A DNA stretch of 64,000 nucleotides from Paenibacillus xylanivorans (GTDB taxonomy: Bacteria > Bacillota > Bacilli > Paenibacillales > Paenibacillaceae): contig NZ_LITU01000081.1 of the NCBI RefSeq assembly GCF_001280595.1, positions 242,461-306,460 on the forward strand, written 5' to 3'. Position 1 is the stretch's first letter, and each line of letters opens with the position of its first letter. Made by a program: the position numbers and the translations under genes. The notes below the pieces were generated by a model that ran no database searches, was not told where the DNA came from, and was given only the letters and a program-made list of their open reading frames with translations. This document shows, piece by piece, positions 34,418 to 43,987 of the stretch.

Positions 34418-37330
34418 ATGAATGAATATCATCAATATCCGATGTGGGACGCAACATTGCCCTTGGAAGAACGATTGAATGACTTGATTGCGCGTCTGAC
34501 AACGGAGGAGAAAATCAGATTAATTCCTACACGCGAAGCCGCAGTACCCCGATTGGGAATACCCGGCTACAATGTGGGAGGTGAAGCAGCTCACGGGGTG
34601 GCCTGGATAGGCGAGGCTACGGTCTTCCCGCAACCGCTTGGTTTGTCGAGCACCTGGAATACAAAGCTCATGCGTGAAATTGGTTCTGTCATCGGAGACG
34701 AAGCCAGAGCATACCATCATCGTGCACCCGAGCGTCACGGCTTGACCTTATGGGCGCCTACCGTCGATCTGGAACGTGATCCGCGTTGGGGAAGAACGGA
34801 AGAAGGCTATGGTGAAGACCCCGTACTGACGGGTGAAATGTCGGCAGCTCTTGTGAAAGGCATGCAGGGTCATCACTCGTTCTATTTGAAAATGGTAGCG
34901 ACGTTGAAGCACTTTTTTGCCAACAATAATGAGAAGGATCGGTTGAATTGTTCATCTAGCATCGATCCGCGGAATTTGCGTGAATATTATTTAAAAGCTT
35001 TCGAGACACCTTTCGTTGAAGGCGGAGCCTTGTCGATGATGACAGCGTACAATTCCATCAACGGCACACCAGCCATAGAAAGTTCCTATGTGAATGATGT
35101 GGTCAAGGGTGAATGGGCCATGCCAGGTTTTATCGTGTGTGACGGGGGTGACTTGTCCCAGACGGTCAATTATCACGGTTATCATGCCAAGCATGCGGAA
35201 TCGGCAGCAGGGGCATTAAAGGCAGGCGTGGACTGTCTGACGGACGAGGTCGACTTGGTCGTATCTGCCTTGGAAGAGGCGCTTGAGCGGAACTTGCTGG
35301 AGGTCGAGGATCTTGACCGCGCCATTCGCAATATTTTTGGTGTGCGGATGCGGCTTGGACAACTAGATCAGACGGGACTTAATCCGTATGCTTCGATATC
35401 GGAATCTGTATTGTGTGCGCCTGAACATGCCAAATTAAGCTATAGAGCAGCGGCCGAGTCTATCGTTTTACTCAAAAATAACGGACTGCTTCCGCTTCAA
35501 TCGGAACGATTGAAGAAGGTTAGTGTAATTGGCCCCCTTGCAGATGTGGTCTATACCGATTGGTACAGCGGCACACTGCCTTATCGTGTTACCGTTCTGG
35601 AAGGATTGCGCAAGCAGCTTGCCGGTGCAGAGGTTTCTTTTACAGACGGGAATGATCATATTAGCCTCAAGACGATCGATGGAAAGGTATTAACACTTGG
35701 TGCTGAAGGAAAGCTTGTGGCCGTGGCGGAGGGCAGTGCGGAGTCCGCAGAATTTGTACATCAGGATTGGGGCTGGGGAAGTCATACGCTGCGCAGTGTG
35801 AAGAATAATCGCTATGTTTCGTTAACCGAACAGGGCATCTATCAGGCGAATGCACCGGAGATTGGTGGATGGTTCGTCAAGGAAGTGGTACAGATTGATT
35901 CACAAGCGGATGGAAGCAGTACGTTGCGTACGTGGAACGGATTGCCGCTCGGACTGAATGAACATCAGGGGCAACTGGTGCTGTCCCCAACACCGGAACA
36001 AACAGACGAGGACTTGAGTTCTTCTGGCAATCTGGAAGCCATAGTGGAGACGCAGGAACCTGCTGTGTTCAAGCTGGACGTTATTGCTAACGGAATAGAG
36101 CAGGCGAAAGAAGCTGCGCAGAACAGTGACGTTTCTGTCGTTGTAGTTGGCAATAGTCCATATATTAACGGCAAAGAGGAAATCGATCGTCCAAGTCTGC
36201 TGCTTCCTCCAGATCAGGTTCGGCTGGTGAAGGAAGTCTGCCAAGTGAACCCTAATACGGTCGTCGTCATTGTGGGTAGTTATCCATTTGCACTGCAAGA
36301 GTTGAAAGATGTGGCTCCGGCAATCGTATACCTGACGCATGCAGGCCAGGAATTGGGGAATGCGGTTGCCGATGTTTTGCTCGGAAATTATGCTCCTGCT
36401 GGCAGACTGAATATGACATGGTATGAAGATGAATCGCAGCTTCCAGACATCATGGATTATGACATTATTCATAACGGTACAACTTATATGTATCATGAAG
36501 GTCCAGTCCTGTATCCCTTTGGTCATGGGTTGACCTATTCGGAATTTGAGTATAGAGCGATTCGAGTGGAGCGAGCACAGGGATCTTCTGGAGACGATGT
36601 GTTGAAGATTGAAGTACAGATCGAGAACAAAGGGGAACATGACAGCGATGAAGTGGTGCAGCTGTATGGGCACGCCCAAACTTCAAGGGTGAAGCGCCCG
36701 CAAAGTCAGTTGATCGGCTTCCGGCGGATACATCTTGCCTCAGGCGCAGTAGAGAATCTTTCTTTCGAGATCCCTGTTCAGAAACTGGCCTTCTGGGATG
36801 TCACTCGTGACAGATATTGTCTTGAAACAGCCACCTGGTTGATTATGGCTGGACGTTCCTCGGCAGATATTCGTCAGACGGCAGAAATCCACATCGAGGG
36901 TGAAACCATTCCTGCACGCGCACTGAATCTGCCTACCTTTGCGGAAAATTATGATGCATATGCAGGCGTTCTATTGGATGAATGTCAGGAAGGACGATCA
37001 GCCGTACGTGCCATTGCTTCAGATGAACCGCTGTATCGCGAAGGGCGCCCATCCTGGATTTCATTCCACGATAATGCTTTCCGGCAACCTAGCGGATTTG
37101 AGGGTCGGGTGGCAGCCTTCAGTGAAGGTGGCGAATTGGAGATTCGAGCGGAAGGTCCGGAAGGCCCGCTGCTCGGCACTTGTGTCGTTCCCGGTTCCGC
37201 TGGGACAGTCAACGGGAAGAATCTTCAGTGGAGCACTGCTCGCTGTTTCTTGAAGCCAGAGCGTGAGATCGAACAGCTCTGCATTGTTTTCAAGGGCGGT
37301 GCAGCCCTCCAGCAATTTGTACTGAATTAG
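34418..37330 (+). CDS. GH3 family beta-glycosidase with inserted fascin-like beta-trefoil
   Basis: A 970-aa cytoplasmic enzyme without signal peptide. The GH3 N-domain (about 10-330) has the substrate loop LERDPRWGRTEEGYGEDP, KHFFANN and nucleophile Asp242 in IVCDGGD, where GH3 usually has SDW. A GH3 C-domain starts near 340 (AAESIVLLKNNGLLPL). It is interrupted by a segment at about 415-550 rich in short strands (VLTLGAEGKLVAV, NNRYVSLTEQG, RTWNGLPLGLN). This resembles the fascin-like trefoil of some BglX-type enzymes. The C-domain then resumes (VVVVGNSPYINGKEEIDRP) and a fibronectin-III-like domain follows. The protein runs well past the usual GH3 length. Beta-glucosidase or beta-xylosidase activity is likely. 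Confidence 0.88.
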   Translation: MNEYHQYPMWDATLPLEERLNDLIARLTTEEKIRLIPTREAAVPRLGIPGYNVGGEAAHGVAWIGEATVFPQPLGLSSTWNTKLMREIGSVIGDEARAYHHRAPERHGLTLWAPTVDLERDPRWGRTEEGYGEDPVLTGEMSAALVKGMQGHHSFYLKMVATLKHFFANNNEKDRLNCSSSIDPRNLREYYLKAFETPFVEGGALSMMTAYNSINGTPAIESSYVNDVVKGEWAMPGFIVCDGGDLSQTVNYHGYHAKHAESAAGALKAGVDCLTDEVDLVVSALEEALERNLLEVEDLDRAIRNIFGVRMRLGQLDQTGLNPYASISESVLCAPEHAKLSYRAAAESIVLLKNNGLLPLQSERLKKVSVIGPLADVVYTDWYSGTLPYRVTVLEGLRKQLAGAEVSFTDGNDHISLKTIDGKVLTLGAEGKLVAVAEGSAESAEFVHQDWGWGSHTLRSVKNNRYVSLTEQGIYQANAPEIGGWFVKEVVQIDSQADGSSTLRTWNGLPLGLNEHQGQLVLSPTPEQTDEDLSSSGNLEAIVETQEPAVFKLDVIANGIEQAKEAAQNSDVSVVVVGNSPYINGKEEIDRPSLLLPPDQVRLVKEVCQVNPNTVVVIVGSYPFALQELKDVAPAIVYLTHAGQELGNAVADVLLGNYAPAGRLNMTWYEDESQLPDIMDYDIIHNGTTYMYHEGPVLYPFGHGLTYSEFEYRAIRVERAQGSSGDDVLKIEVQIENKGEHDSDEVVQLYGHAQTSRVKRPQSQLIGFRRIHLASGAVENLSFEIPVQKLAFWDVTRDRYCLETATWLIMAGRSSADIRQTAEIHIEGETIPARALNLPTFAENYDAYAGVLLDECQEGRSAVRAIASDEPLYREGRPSWISFHDNAFRQPSGFEGRVAAFSEGGELEIRAEGPEGPLLGTCVVPGSAGTVNGKNLQWSTARCFLKPEREIEQLCIVFKGGAALQQFVLN

Positions 37331-37362
37331 GCTTTAATTAGTAAACCTTCATGAAGCATAGC

Positions 37363-37405
37363 AAAAAGGCTGTCCTGACACTGATTTCAGTGAGACAGCC
37401 TTTTT
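37363..37405 (+). terminator. Rho-independent terminator after the GH3 gene
   Basis: AAAAAGGCTGTC (37363-37374) pairs with the GACAGCCTTTTT ending at 37405; the inner part also folds (CACTGA/TCAGTG). Confidence 0.9.
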
Positions 37406-37509
37406 GCGCTGTCATCCCAAGTGATCTTTTTTACATAGGCCGTATATTCAACTGCAGAACAACCCACAATAACGTTGTTGTTTTCTGATTCTGTAAAGGT
37501 GGTTGAGGT

Positions 37510-38811
37510 ATGAACGATAAAAAGTGGGACCTCGTTGCACTCGCTTCCATCCCGGTTATTATGACACTGGGCAATTCCATGCTGATCCCCATCCTTCCAC
37601 AGATTGAGCGTGAATTGAAAGTGTCCTCATTCAAGGTCAGCATGTTAATTACGGTTTATGCGGTCGTCGCGATCCTGCTCATTCCACTTGCAGGATATCT
37701 GTCGGATCGTTTCGGCAGGAAAGCCGTCATTATTCCCAGTCTCATCATTGCAGCCGCAGGAGGCGCGGTAGCAGGTGGAGCAGCCTGGATGCTGAATGGA
37801 AATGCGGCATACTGGACCATTCTCGGTGGCAGACTTTTGCAAGGGATAGGAGCAGCAGGGGCTTTCCCGATTGTCATTCCATTGGTTGGAGATATGTTCG
37901 ATGATGAAAACGAAGTGAGTAAAAGCCTTGGAATTATTGAAACCTCGAATACCTTTGGCAAGGTACTAAGTCCGATTATGGGTGCGGCTCTGGCTGTATG
38001 GATTTGGTATTTGCCTTTTATGGCTATTCCGGTACTCTGTTTGCTTTCATTGGTTCTGGTTATTTTCCTGGTGAAAACACCGAAGAGGAAGGAAGAACCA
38101 AAGAGCTTTCCCGAATTTGTTACTTCCATTCGTAGTGTGCTGAAAGAAAAGGGCCGCTGGCTGTATGCTATTTTTGCCATCGGCGGTATTTGCATGTTTG
38201 TTCTCTTTGGCGTGCTCTTTTATCTATCGGAGACATTGGAATCGGAGTTCAAATTAAAAGGCGTACTTAAAGGACTTGTGCTTGCCATACCGCTGGCAGC
38301 CTTGTGTCTGGCATCTTTCTTTGCTGGAAAGTGGATTGGGAAGAACAAGACACGGATGAAATGGCTCGGTTTTATCGGACTTGCTGTTTTAACTGTATCT
38401 CTTGGTGTGATCGGGCTTTTTGACAACATTTATGTCGTTGTCGGTTTGTTTACTCTTGGTGGAGCAGGAATAGGTGCTACACTGCCATGTCTGGATGCTA
38501 TGGTAACTGAAGGGGTGGACAAGGAACAACGCGGTACCATCACGGCATTGTTCAGCAGCATGCGTTTTATCGGCGTGTCTCTCGGTCCTCCTGTCGTGTC
38601 ACTGTTGATCGGGTCCCACCATTTCCTTCTGTTCGGTATTCTCGCCGCCTCCGGGGCCGTGGGAGGGTTACTCACGTTATTGGCAGTCAAGCCGGAAAAG
38701 GGAAACCAGCCAACATCAGGCGGTGGTCAAAATCATAATGAACATGATTATGATGATGTGAAACAGCCAGGTGGTTATCTGCCAGGGCGGAGAAAGAAAA
38801 GTCCACTCTGA
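37510..38811 (+). CDS. MFS transporter, drug-efflux-like
   Basis: A 433-aa protein with 12 predicted helices. The major facilitator loop 2-3 motif is visible as GYLSDRFGRKAV, and motif C-like glycine-rich helices follow (LLQGIGAAGAFPIVIPLV). This resembles DHA1-type exporters. The C-terminal tail is polar, with a His/Asn-rich stretch (GGGQNHNEHDYDD). The ATG follows AAAGGTGG. It is a single gene. A sugar-efflux or uptake link with the preceding glycosidase operon is possible but unsupported. Confidence 0.82.
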   Translation: MNDKKWDLVALASIPVIMTLGNSMLIPILPQIERELKVSSFKVSMLITVYAVVAILLIPLAGYLSDRFGRKAVIIPSLIIAAAGGAVAGGAAWMLNGNAAYWTILGGRLLQGIGAAGAFPIVIPLVGDMFDDENEVSKSLGIIETSNTFGKVLSPIMGAALAVWIWYLPFMAIPVLCLLSLVLVIFLVKTPKRKEEPKSFPEFVTSIRSVLKEKGRWLYAIFAIGGICMFVLFGVLFYLSETLESEFKLKGVLKGLVLAIPLAALCLASFFAGKWIGKNKTRMKWLGFIGLAVLTVSLGVIGLFDNIYVVVGLFTLGGAGIGATLPCLDAMVTEGVDKEQRGTITALFSSMRFIGVSLGPPVVSLLIGSHHFLLFGILAASGAVGGLLTLLAVKPEKGNQPTSGGGQNHNEHDYDDVKQPGGYLPGRRKKSPL

Positions 38812-38826
38812 TAAAGACTATAAAAA

Positions 38827-38876
38827 AACGCGTTTACTCTGGGGGAAGTATTTTTCCTTTACAGAGTAAACGCGTT
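38827..38876. terminator. Bidirectional terminator between convergent MFS genes
   Basis: A perfect 15-bp inverted repeat: AACGCGTTTACTCTG (38827-38841) with CAGAGTAAACGCGTT (38862-38876). The A-run to the left gives the minus-strand transcript a U-tract; the plus-strand side is weaker. Confidence 0.85.
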
Positions 38877-38908
38877 CTAATGAATCGAAGTATAAAAGTG
38901 CATTTGTA

Positions 38909-40231
38909 TCAGTTATCTTTTCGCTGAATAGGTGTGTCATTTTCGCTTGCAGTTTCGGTATGCTCATTCCGATCTGATTCCTGCCCAGTAATATGTGTAT
39001 GAGTCAATAGCGGATGGACAGGAACTGCAAAACCTCCACTTCGTTTCCCTTGAATCAGGTATATCAGGAGAAATAGGATCATGAATATAATGGAATAACG
39101 GTACATATCGGTATAACTGGTTATAGAAGCAATAGCGCCGAGCAGAAGTGCTCCCAGAGCAATCCCCAAATCCAGCGTGTTCAGAAACATGCCGTTAGCC
39201 ATACCGCGTTGTGAAGGAGAGACAATCTGAATCATCCAGGTCTGCATGGAGGACTGGATGGAACCATATCCGATTCCGTATAAAAATGCAGCGACAAACA
39301 AGATGGACATAGAAGAAGCATATGAGAGCGTGATTAGTCCAGCAGCGATGAATATCGCTCCGGGAATCAGTAACGCTTTTGGACCTTTACTGTCATAGAT
39401 CCGTCCTGCAAACGGTCTGACCAGCAGTACAGCAAGAGCATTAAACAAAAAGAACAGTGCAGGGTTAGCCAGGTTGGCTTCCTTTCCATACAAAACGATG
39501 AATCCGACCAGTCCGCCATACGTGATGGACAGCAAACAATTCAGTACACTTGGCAGAATCAGTTTGCGGTTGAAAGGCGTCTTTACCTTGGTGCCTGATA
39601 TCGTAGCTGTTCCAACGGGTGGAGTCGGTACCACCTCATCATTGACCCTCCTAGCTTTTTTGCGTGTCAGTGAATAGCTGAGTGGATAGATGACCACAAT
39701 CACACCTGCCGTACATAACATGAGTGTCACGAACCCGGCGCCCTGGAGCACGGTGACCCCAATAATGGGACCCATGGACATGGCTAGACTTGTGGACAGG
39801 CCGAAATAGCCCATACCTTCACCCATCCGTTTCACAGGGACAATATCCGACGCCATAGTCGGGAAAGCCGTGCTGCTCATGCCAAATCCGATACCAAATA
39901 CCATGCGCAGCAATAACAGGACAGCAATTCCGGCAGCAAAGTAATATCCAAGTGTCGCAAGCAAGGCGACGGTCAGGCCAATATAGATCATGGCATTGCG
40001 AAGCCCCTTCTCCAATGCTTTGGCTGAATAAAGTCGGGCAGCAATGGCGCTAAGGGCAAAAAGACAGGTGAAGAGGCTGACTTCAAAGGCATTGGCGTGA
40101 AAACGGTCCTGCACATAGGAAGGCAGTGGGGATACAATCATGTGAAGTTGCAGAAAGAGTAGAAAGTTACATAACATGAGCAGGATAAAATCGGTGGTCC
40201 ATAGTTTGACTTGCGATGATTGTGATTTCAT
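38909..40231 (-). CDS. MFS transporter, MarR-linked, drug-efflux-like
   Basis: A 440-aa protein with 12 predicted helices. The motif A equivalent is degenerate (ARLYSAKALEKGLR), while the symmetrical loop keeps RPFAGRIYDSKGPK. It lies 31 bp downstream of a MarR gene on the same strand, the arrangement of inducible exporters. The start codon follows AGGGGG at a somewhat long spacing. The C terminus is a polar tail of about 45 residues. The substrate is unknown. Confidence 0.82.
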   Translation of the reverse strand: MKSQSSQVKLWTTDFILLMLCNFLLFLQLHMIVSPLPSYVQDRFHANAFEVSLFTCLFALSAIAARLYSAKALEKGLRNAMIYIGLTVALLATLGYYFAAGIAVLLLLRMVFGIGFGMSSTAFPTMASDIVPVKRMGEGMGYFGLSTSLAMSMGPIIGVTVLQGAGFVTLMLCTAGVIVVIYPLSYSLTRKKARRVNDEVVPTPPVGTATISGTKVKTPFNRKLILPSVLNCLLSITYGGLVGFIVLYGKEANLANPALFFLFNALAVLLVRPFAGRIYDSKGPKALLIPGAIFIAAGLITLSYASSMSILFVAAFLYGIGYGSIQSSMQTWMIQIVSPSQRGMANGMFLNTLDLGIALGALLLGAIASITSYTDMYRYSIIFMILFLLIYLIQGKRSGGFAVPVHPLLTHTHITGQESDRNEHTETASENDTPIQRKDN

Positions 40232-40262
40232 TTTTTGTTCATTCCCCCTGGTGTGAAATTCG

Positions 40263-40691
40263 TTACAAGTTCCTGTTCATGAGGGAAAGAGTATGTCTAA
40301 ATGCTTCCATCTGGTCTTCGGGAATACCTTCAATCAGATTTTTATTCATTTCTCTTTCGAGCGGAACAAGCTGGTCAAGCAATCTTTTTCCTTCTTCGGT
40401 TAAGTAGAGCAAGTAGGCTCTGCGATCATGTTCGCTGGTTCGGCGATCGACCCAGCCTTTTTTTTCCAACAGATCAATAATGCGGGCAGTTGTGGGCTGG
40501 TCCTTATAAACGCGAGTGGCGACTTCCTTCTGATTCACGCCTTCGCCTCTTCCGATATTGAACAGAACGGAAAATTGCTCTGTCGTTATATCATAAGGTT
40601 TGAATCGTATGGCTAGTAAAGCCGACGCCTTGCGGTGTGTCATGCCCAGCATGAATCCAATGGATTGATCGAGTGAATAGTCGGTCCCCAT
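40263..40691 (-). CDS. MarR-family transcriptional regulator of the adjacent MFS gene
   Basis: A 142-aa winged-helix regulator. The recognition part NQKEVATRVYKDQPTTARIIDLLEKKGWVDR and the wing TSEHDRRAYLLYLTEEGK are typical MarR sequence. The start at 40691 follows AGAGGA; a longer reading from 40757 has no ribosome binding site and would run through the likely operator. It probably represses itself and the exporter at 38909. Confidence 0.88.
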   Translation of the reverse strand: MGTDYSLDQSIGFMLGMTHRKASALLAIRFKPYDITTEQFSVLFNIGRGEGVNQKEVATRVYKDQPTTARIIDLLEKKGWVDRRTSEHDRRAYLLYLTEEGKRLLDQLVPLEREMNKNLIEGIPEDQMEAFRHTLSLMNRNL

Positions 40692-40730
40692 AAAATCCTC
40701 TCTTTCTTTAAGCAAAATAGTCCAATTCAT

Positions 40731-40750
40731 ATACTTGTTATAACAACTAT
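40731..40750. promoter_or_regulatory. Palindromic operator for the MarR/MFS unit
   Basis: ATACTTGTTATAACAACTAT is symmetric at 18 of 20 positions around TTGTTATAACAA (40735-40746). It sits about 40-60 bp before the MarR start codon, where the promoter should be. Length and symmetry fit MarR dimer sites. Confidence 0.65.
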
Positions 40751-40988
40751 ATGCCAAACAATTAATTTTGTCAAAACGGATTTAAGAATATTCGCGCCAT
40801 GACGAAATTTTTCATATGTGAATTGAAAGTGCAATAATGTTTTATGCGAACATTGAAATATGCAAAGGTTGGAAAATACTGATAAAATAGAAGTGCCGCT
40901 GTATAGCGGAAATTGGACTACATGATGGTGAAGTTACGAAGACGAATCTGCTCCAGCTGATTATGGAGCTGACTGAGGAGAGCTGAGT

Positions 40989-41462
40989 ATGCTGAAGAAC
41001 ATTCCCGCAATAATACCTCCGGAACTTCTGAAAATGATGTCCGAAATGGGTCATGGAGACGAACTGGTACTGGCTGATGGCAACTTCCCCGCAGCCAGTC
41101 ATGCCCAAAGGCTGATTCGATGTGATGCGCTAGGTACCGTGGAATTACTGGATGCCATTTTAAGTTTGTATCCACTGGATACGTACGCTGAGCGGCCGGC
41201 AGCCGTTATGCAGGTCGTCAAGGGGGATCAAGTGGTGCCTATCATCTGGGAAGATTATCGAAGGCTTATCCTTGATCACGAGGGCATCACGGATGCCTTT
41301 GATCAAGAAGAGCGCTTCGCGTTTTATGAGAGGGCTTCCCGCGCCTATGTTATCATTGCAACCGGTGAACGTGCGCAGTATGCCAATTTGATTTTGAAAA
41401 AAGGGGTCATTTTTCCAGATACAGATCCTTATTCACAAGCGAAAAAACTTGAATTGAATTGA
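40989..41462 (+). CDS. fucU: L-fucose mutarotase, FucU/RbsD family
   Basis: A 157-aa protein that matches FucU along its length: MLKNIPAIIPPELLKMMSEMGHGDELVLAD at the start, with the catalytic His in GHGDE, and RFAFYERASRAYVIIATGER near the end, ending in LILKKGVIFPD. FucU interconverts alpha and beta fucose before isomerisation. The ATG follows AGGAGAG. No other fucose genes are in the window, so it is a stand-alone copy. It may serve another sugar, since RbsD/FucU proteins act on several pyranoses. Confidence 0.88.
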   Translation: MLKNIPAIIPPELLKMMSEMGHGDELVLADGNFPAASHAQRLIRCDALGTVELLDAILSLYPLDTYAERPAAVMQVVKGDQVVPIIWEDYRRLILDHEGITDAFDQEERFAFYERASRAYVIIATGERAQYANLILKKGVIFPDTDPYSQAKKLELN

Positions 41463-41470
41463 ATCCAAAC

Positions 41471-42589
41471 TTAAGGCGACGGGGCGGCAGAGGCCTCGTT
41501 CGTCTTTTTGCGTTTCCCGAAGCGGAGCCAGTAAACAACAACATATAATATAGGCATACACTCGATAAGTACAGCATAGGTAGCGATGGCGTAAGAACGA
41601 ATGGCTAATTCATAGGATGCCGCGTCTTTTGCATATTGAAGAACATAAGAAGCAGCGGTTCCCGCCAGCAGATAGACTACCGTTCTATCCTTTCGAACTC
41701 CGGTAAGTTTGGCAAGACAAACTGAGGCTACGTATAACAGAAACGAACTGCGAGTAAACATGGTCGTAGACCAGATGGCAATCAGGAAAGGGTCCAGGTT
41801 ATCCAGAAAATCGCCGTAACGGGCAAAACGTATCATTTCCAGCAAAGGGTAGCGGAGACTGCTGGCTTCGTAAGGTCCAAAATTCATTAAAGTAAACATC
41901 CAGAATACGATAATGAATAATGCAAGCGTAGAGCCTGCAAATAACATACTTCGTAAAAGCGGCCGCCTGAAAGCGATGGCAGGGGCAAGGAACAGGAACA
42001 TCATCCATTCGGAAAACCAGGGCATAGTTGAAATCGAGCCCGTGAAAATTTCTTTCAGATCATGATGAGTGAGCATGGCAAGCAGTACATCCGGATTTCC
42101 CCCGCCTGTTACAGCAGGCATGAGAAAAGTAGACGTAAAGATTTGCACCAAAAATATCCCTTCTGATAAATAGACAATGGTAATCAAACCTGAGCGCGCG
42201 GAGAGGCTGATACATAAAATGGTTACGGTTGCTGTCAGCCATATAGGTGTCTCAGGTAAGTACATGGATTGCAGGAAAACGATGAAATTCTCTACGTCAA
42301 CGGATATCAAATACAGGCACAGTAACACAATGAGACAGAGGAACAGCTTGTGAACGACCTTGCCCACAATTTCGTCACCAAAATCAACCCAGGGTCGATC
42401 CGGGTGAACCGCCCCCAATCTGTATGTGAAGAAGAGAAGAATCAGACTGATCGCAAACCCGCCAAGGATGGATATCCACCCTTGATAACCGCTCATTTTG
42501 AACAAGCGCTGCAGGAGGAAAGCTATGGGTTCGGAATACAGGTAGACAAACATAAAACGGTACGCTTGTCCGGCAGACAATTTGATCAT
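41471..42589 (-). CDS. Spore germination receptor B subunit (GerB/GerKB family permease)
   Basis: A 372-aa membrane protein with about ten hydrophobic helices of the APC-related endospore germination permease family. Early motifs are QAYRFMFVYLYSEPIAFLLQRLF and, around residue 50, FFTYRLGAVHPDRPWVDFG. In known receptors the B subunit binds the germinant in the inner spore membrane. The start follows AAAGGAG. It is the last gene of a four-gene operon (A, C, D, B). Confidence 0.88.
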   Translation of the reverse strand: MIKLSAGQAYRFMFVYLYSEPIAFLLQRLFKMSGYQGWISILGGFAISLILLFFTYRLGAVHPDRPWVDFGDEIVGKVVHKLFLCLIVLLCLYLISVDVENFIVFLQSMYLPETPIWLTATVTILCISLSARSGLITIVYLSEGIFLVQIFTSTFLMPAVTGGGNPDVLLAMLTHHDLKEIFTGSISTMPWFSEWMMFLFLAPAIAFRRPLLRSMLFAGSTLALFIIVFWMFTLMNFGPYEASSLRYPLLEMIRFARYGDFLDNLDPFLIAIWSTTMFTRSSFLLYVASVCLAKLTGVRKDRTVVYLLAGTAASYVLQYAKDAASYELAIRSYAIATYAVLIECMPILYVVVYWLRFGKRKKTNEASAAPSP

Positions 42590-42603
42590 GGCGTACTCCT
42601 TTC

Positions 42604-42810
42604 TTAGCCAAATAAGCGGTCTGCCCAGCCAAAGACCAGCCTGATGACATCATTGGGATTAGGCCAGCCCGGTACAGAGACAGCCAGGGTATTCCACAGA
42701 AGAAATAGGCCCAGCAGAACGAAATAGGCCCTTTTTATTCCCTTTTTGCTGGACTTGATCATGGGCCACTCGAGTATGTACAGTACGGCAAACAGAACAA
42801 CAGCAATCAT
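42604..42810 (-). CDS. Small two-helix membrane protein, candidate germination receptor D subunit
   Basis: A 68-aa protein with hydrophobic segments near residues 2-15 and 27-45, a KSSKKGIKR loop between them and a tail of about 20 residues. It has an excellent AGGAGG site seven bases before ATG. It lies between the C and B genes with gaps of 25 and 14 bp. Small D subunits of this size with two helices are known in Bacillus germinant receptor operons, where they modulate receptor function. Identification rests on size, topology and position. Confidence 0.72.
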   Translation of the reverse strand: MIAVVLFAVLYILEWPMIKSSKKGIKRAYFVLLGLFLLWNTLAVSVPGWPNPNDVIRLVFGWADRLFG

Positions 42811-42835
42811 TGGTTTACCTCCTAAAGTGGCCTTA

Positions 42836-43987
42836 TCAGTAGCTGGATTCCGATCCTACGAACTGGATGTTGATTTTGGCATGCACGTTAAACTGCAAAT
42901 CGTTTTTGACATAATCATTCCAAACGGGACGCAACTGTTCCCAGATGCGAGGATAGGCCCATTCCAGACGATAACCAAGCATCAGAATATCAGCTTTTTT
43001 TCGTTGGCCGGCCTTTATTGCGTTTGTTAAATAGGCACTCGCCTTTTCATTGGCCTTTTGCTGTATTTGTTTAACGCCCACCACATCCTTCACCTTTAGA
43101 ACGGGGATCACGGAATTCAGTTCTGCCTCACCCTTTAAAGTAATGTCAAAAAAAGGTTGTCCATTTACAAGTTTGACCTTGATTTTGGAATTCATATTAT
43201 AGACGGTCATACTCGCTTTCTCGTCATCGGTTTCCACGGAGACGGACAAAGTATCCAATTTGCGATTGGCCCAGGCTACCGTTCTTGTTTCTTCGGGTGA
43301 GATCGAATCAACCATCTTCATCTGTTTGAAAAGAGCACCGCCCACCTGACTGGTCCATTGCTTTCGTTTGTTCTCCTCACTTGCCATTGTGGTTGCTTTC
43401 GATTCCAGCAAGGGGGCGGCAAAGCCCTGATTCATTTTGTCAGCCATAAGTACACTGAGCATTTGCGTCTTTAACATGTTTTCTTCGGTTGCAAATTCTC
43501 TTAACACATCGCTGGGTGTTTCTTCGAAAACCGGAGTCAGATCAGCCACGTCTCGGGCTCTGCCCTTAGAAACCATGACGTAACTGCTAAGATGGAACAA
43601 AGGTTCACGTGAGATCCATTCCATCGCATCTTGAATTCCCTCTCTGGCGTATGCCTCACCGAATACCACTACCCGTGTGTGCCCCCAGGAAATCTTTCGT
43701 GTGAGATCTGTTTGGATTTTCTCCATGGCGTCAGCGATGGTGGATGCGGTAGCCGAAACGAGAGCATATGGATTTTTTCCGGGCCCACCCGTTCCTTCCG
43801 GAGAGAGACGGTTGGGCAGCGGCATACTTAGTGAAATATCGATTTCACCCGTTTTTTCACCCTTATCAACATACATGGCTGTAATAAACGTACGTTCATT
43901 TATCTCTACTTTGGACCAGCAGCCACTGCACAGTAAAACGCATATCATAACGACACTCAGTTTGGTTGTAACCATCAACGTTTTCAT
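42836..43987 (-). CDS. Spore germination receptor C subunit (Ger(x)C lipoprotein)
   Basis: A 383-aa lipoprotein with lipobox LCSG-Cys23 followed by WSKVEINERTFITAMYVDKG, the typical Ger(x)C start. It has the three-domain length of the family. The C subunit is anchored to the outer face of the inner spore membrane. Its ATG overlaps the stop of the A gene by four bases (ATGA), so translation is coupled. Confidence 0.92.
   Translation of the reverse strand: MKTLMVTTKLSVVMICVLLCSGCWSKVEINERTFITAMYVDKGEKTGEIDISLSMPLPNRLSPEGTGGPGKNPYALVSATASTIADAMEKIQTDLTRKISWGHTRVVVFGEAYAREGIQDAMEWISREPLFHLSSYVMVSKGRARDVADLTPVFEETPSDVLREFATEENMLKTQMLSVLMADKMNQGFAAPLLESKATTMASEENKRKQWTSQVGGALFKQMKMVDSISPEETRTVAWANRKLDTLSVSVETDDEKASMTVYNMNSKIKVKLVNGQPFFDITLKGEAELNSVIPVLKVKDVVGVKQIQQKANEKASAYLTNAIKAGQRKKADILMLGYRLEWAYPRIWEQLRPVWNDYVKNDLQFNVHAKINIQFVGSESSY

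Noticed and set aside
35900-36679. Minus-strand frame of 259 codons inside the GH3 gene
   Set aside because: Antisense to conserved GH3 sequence; no start signal.
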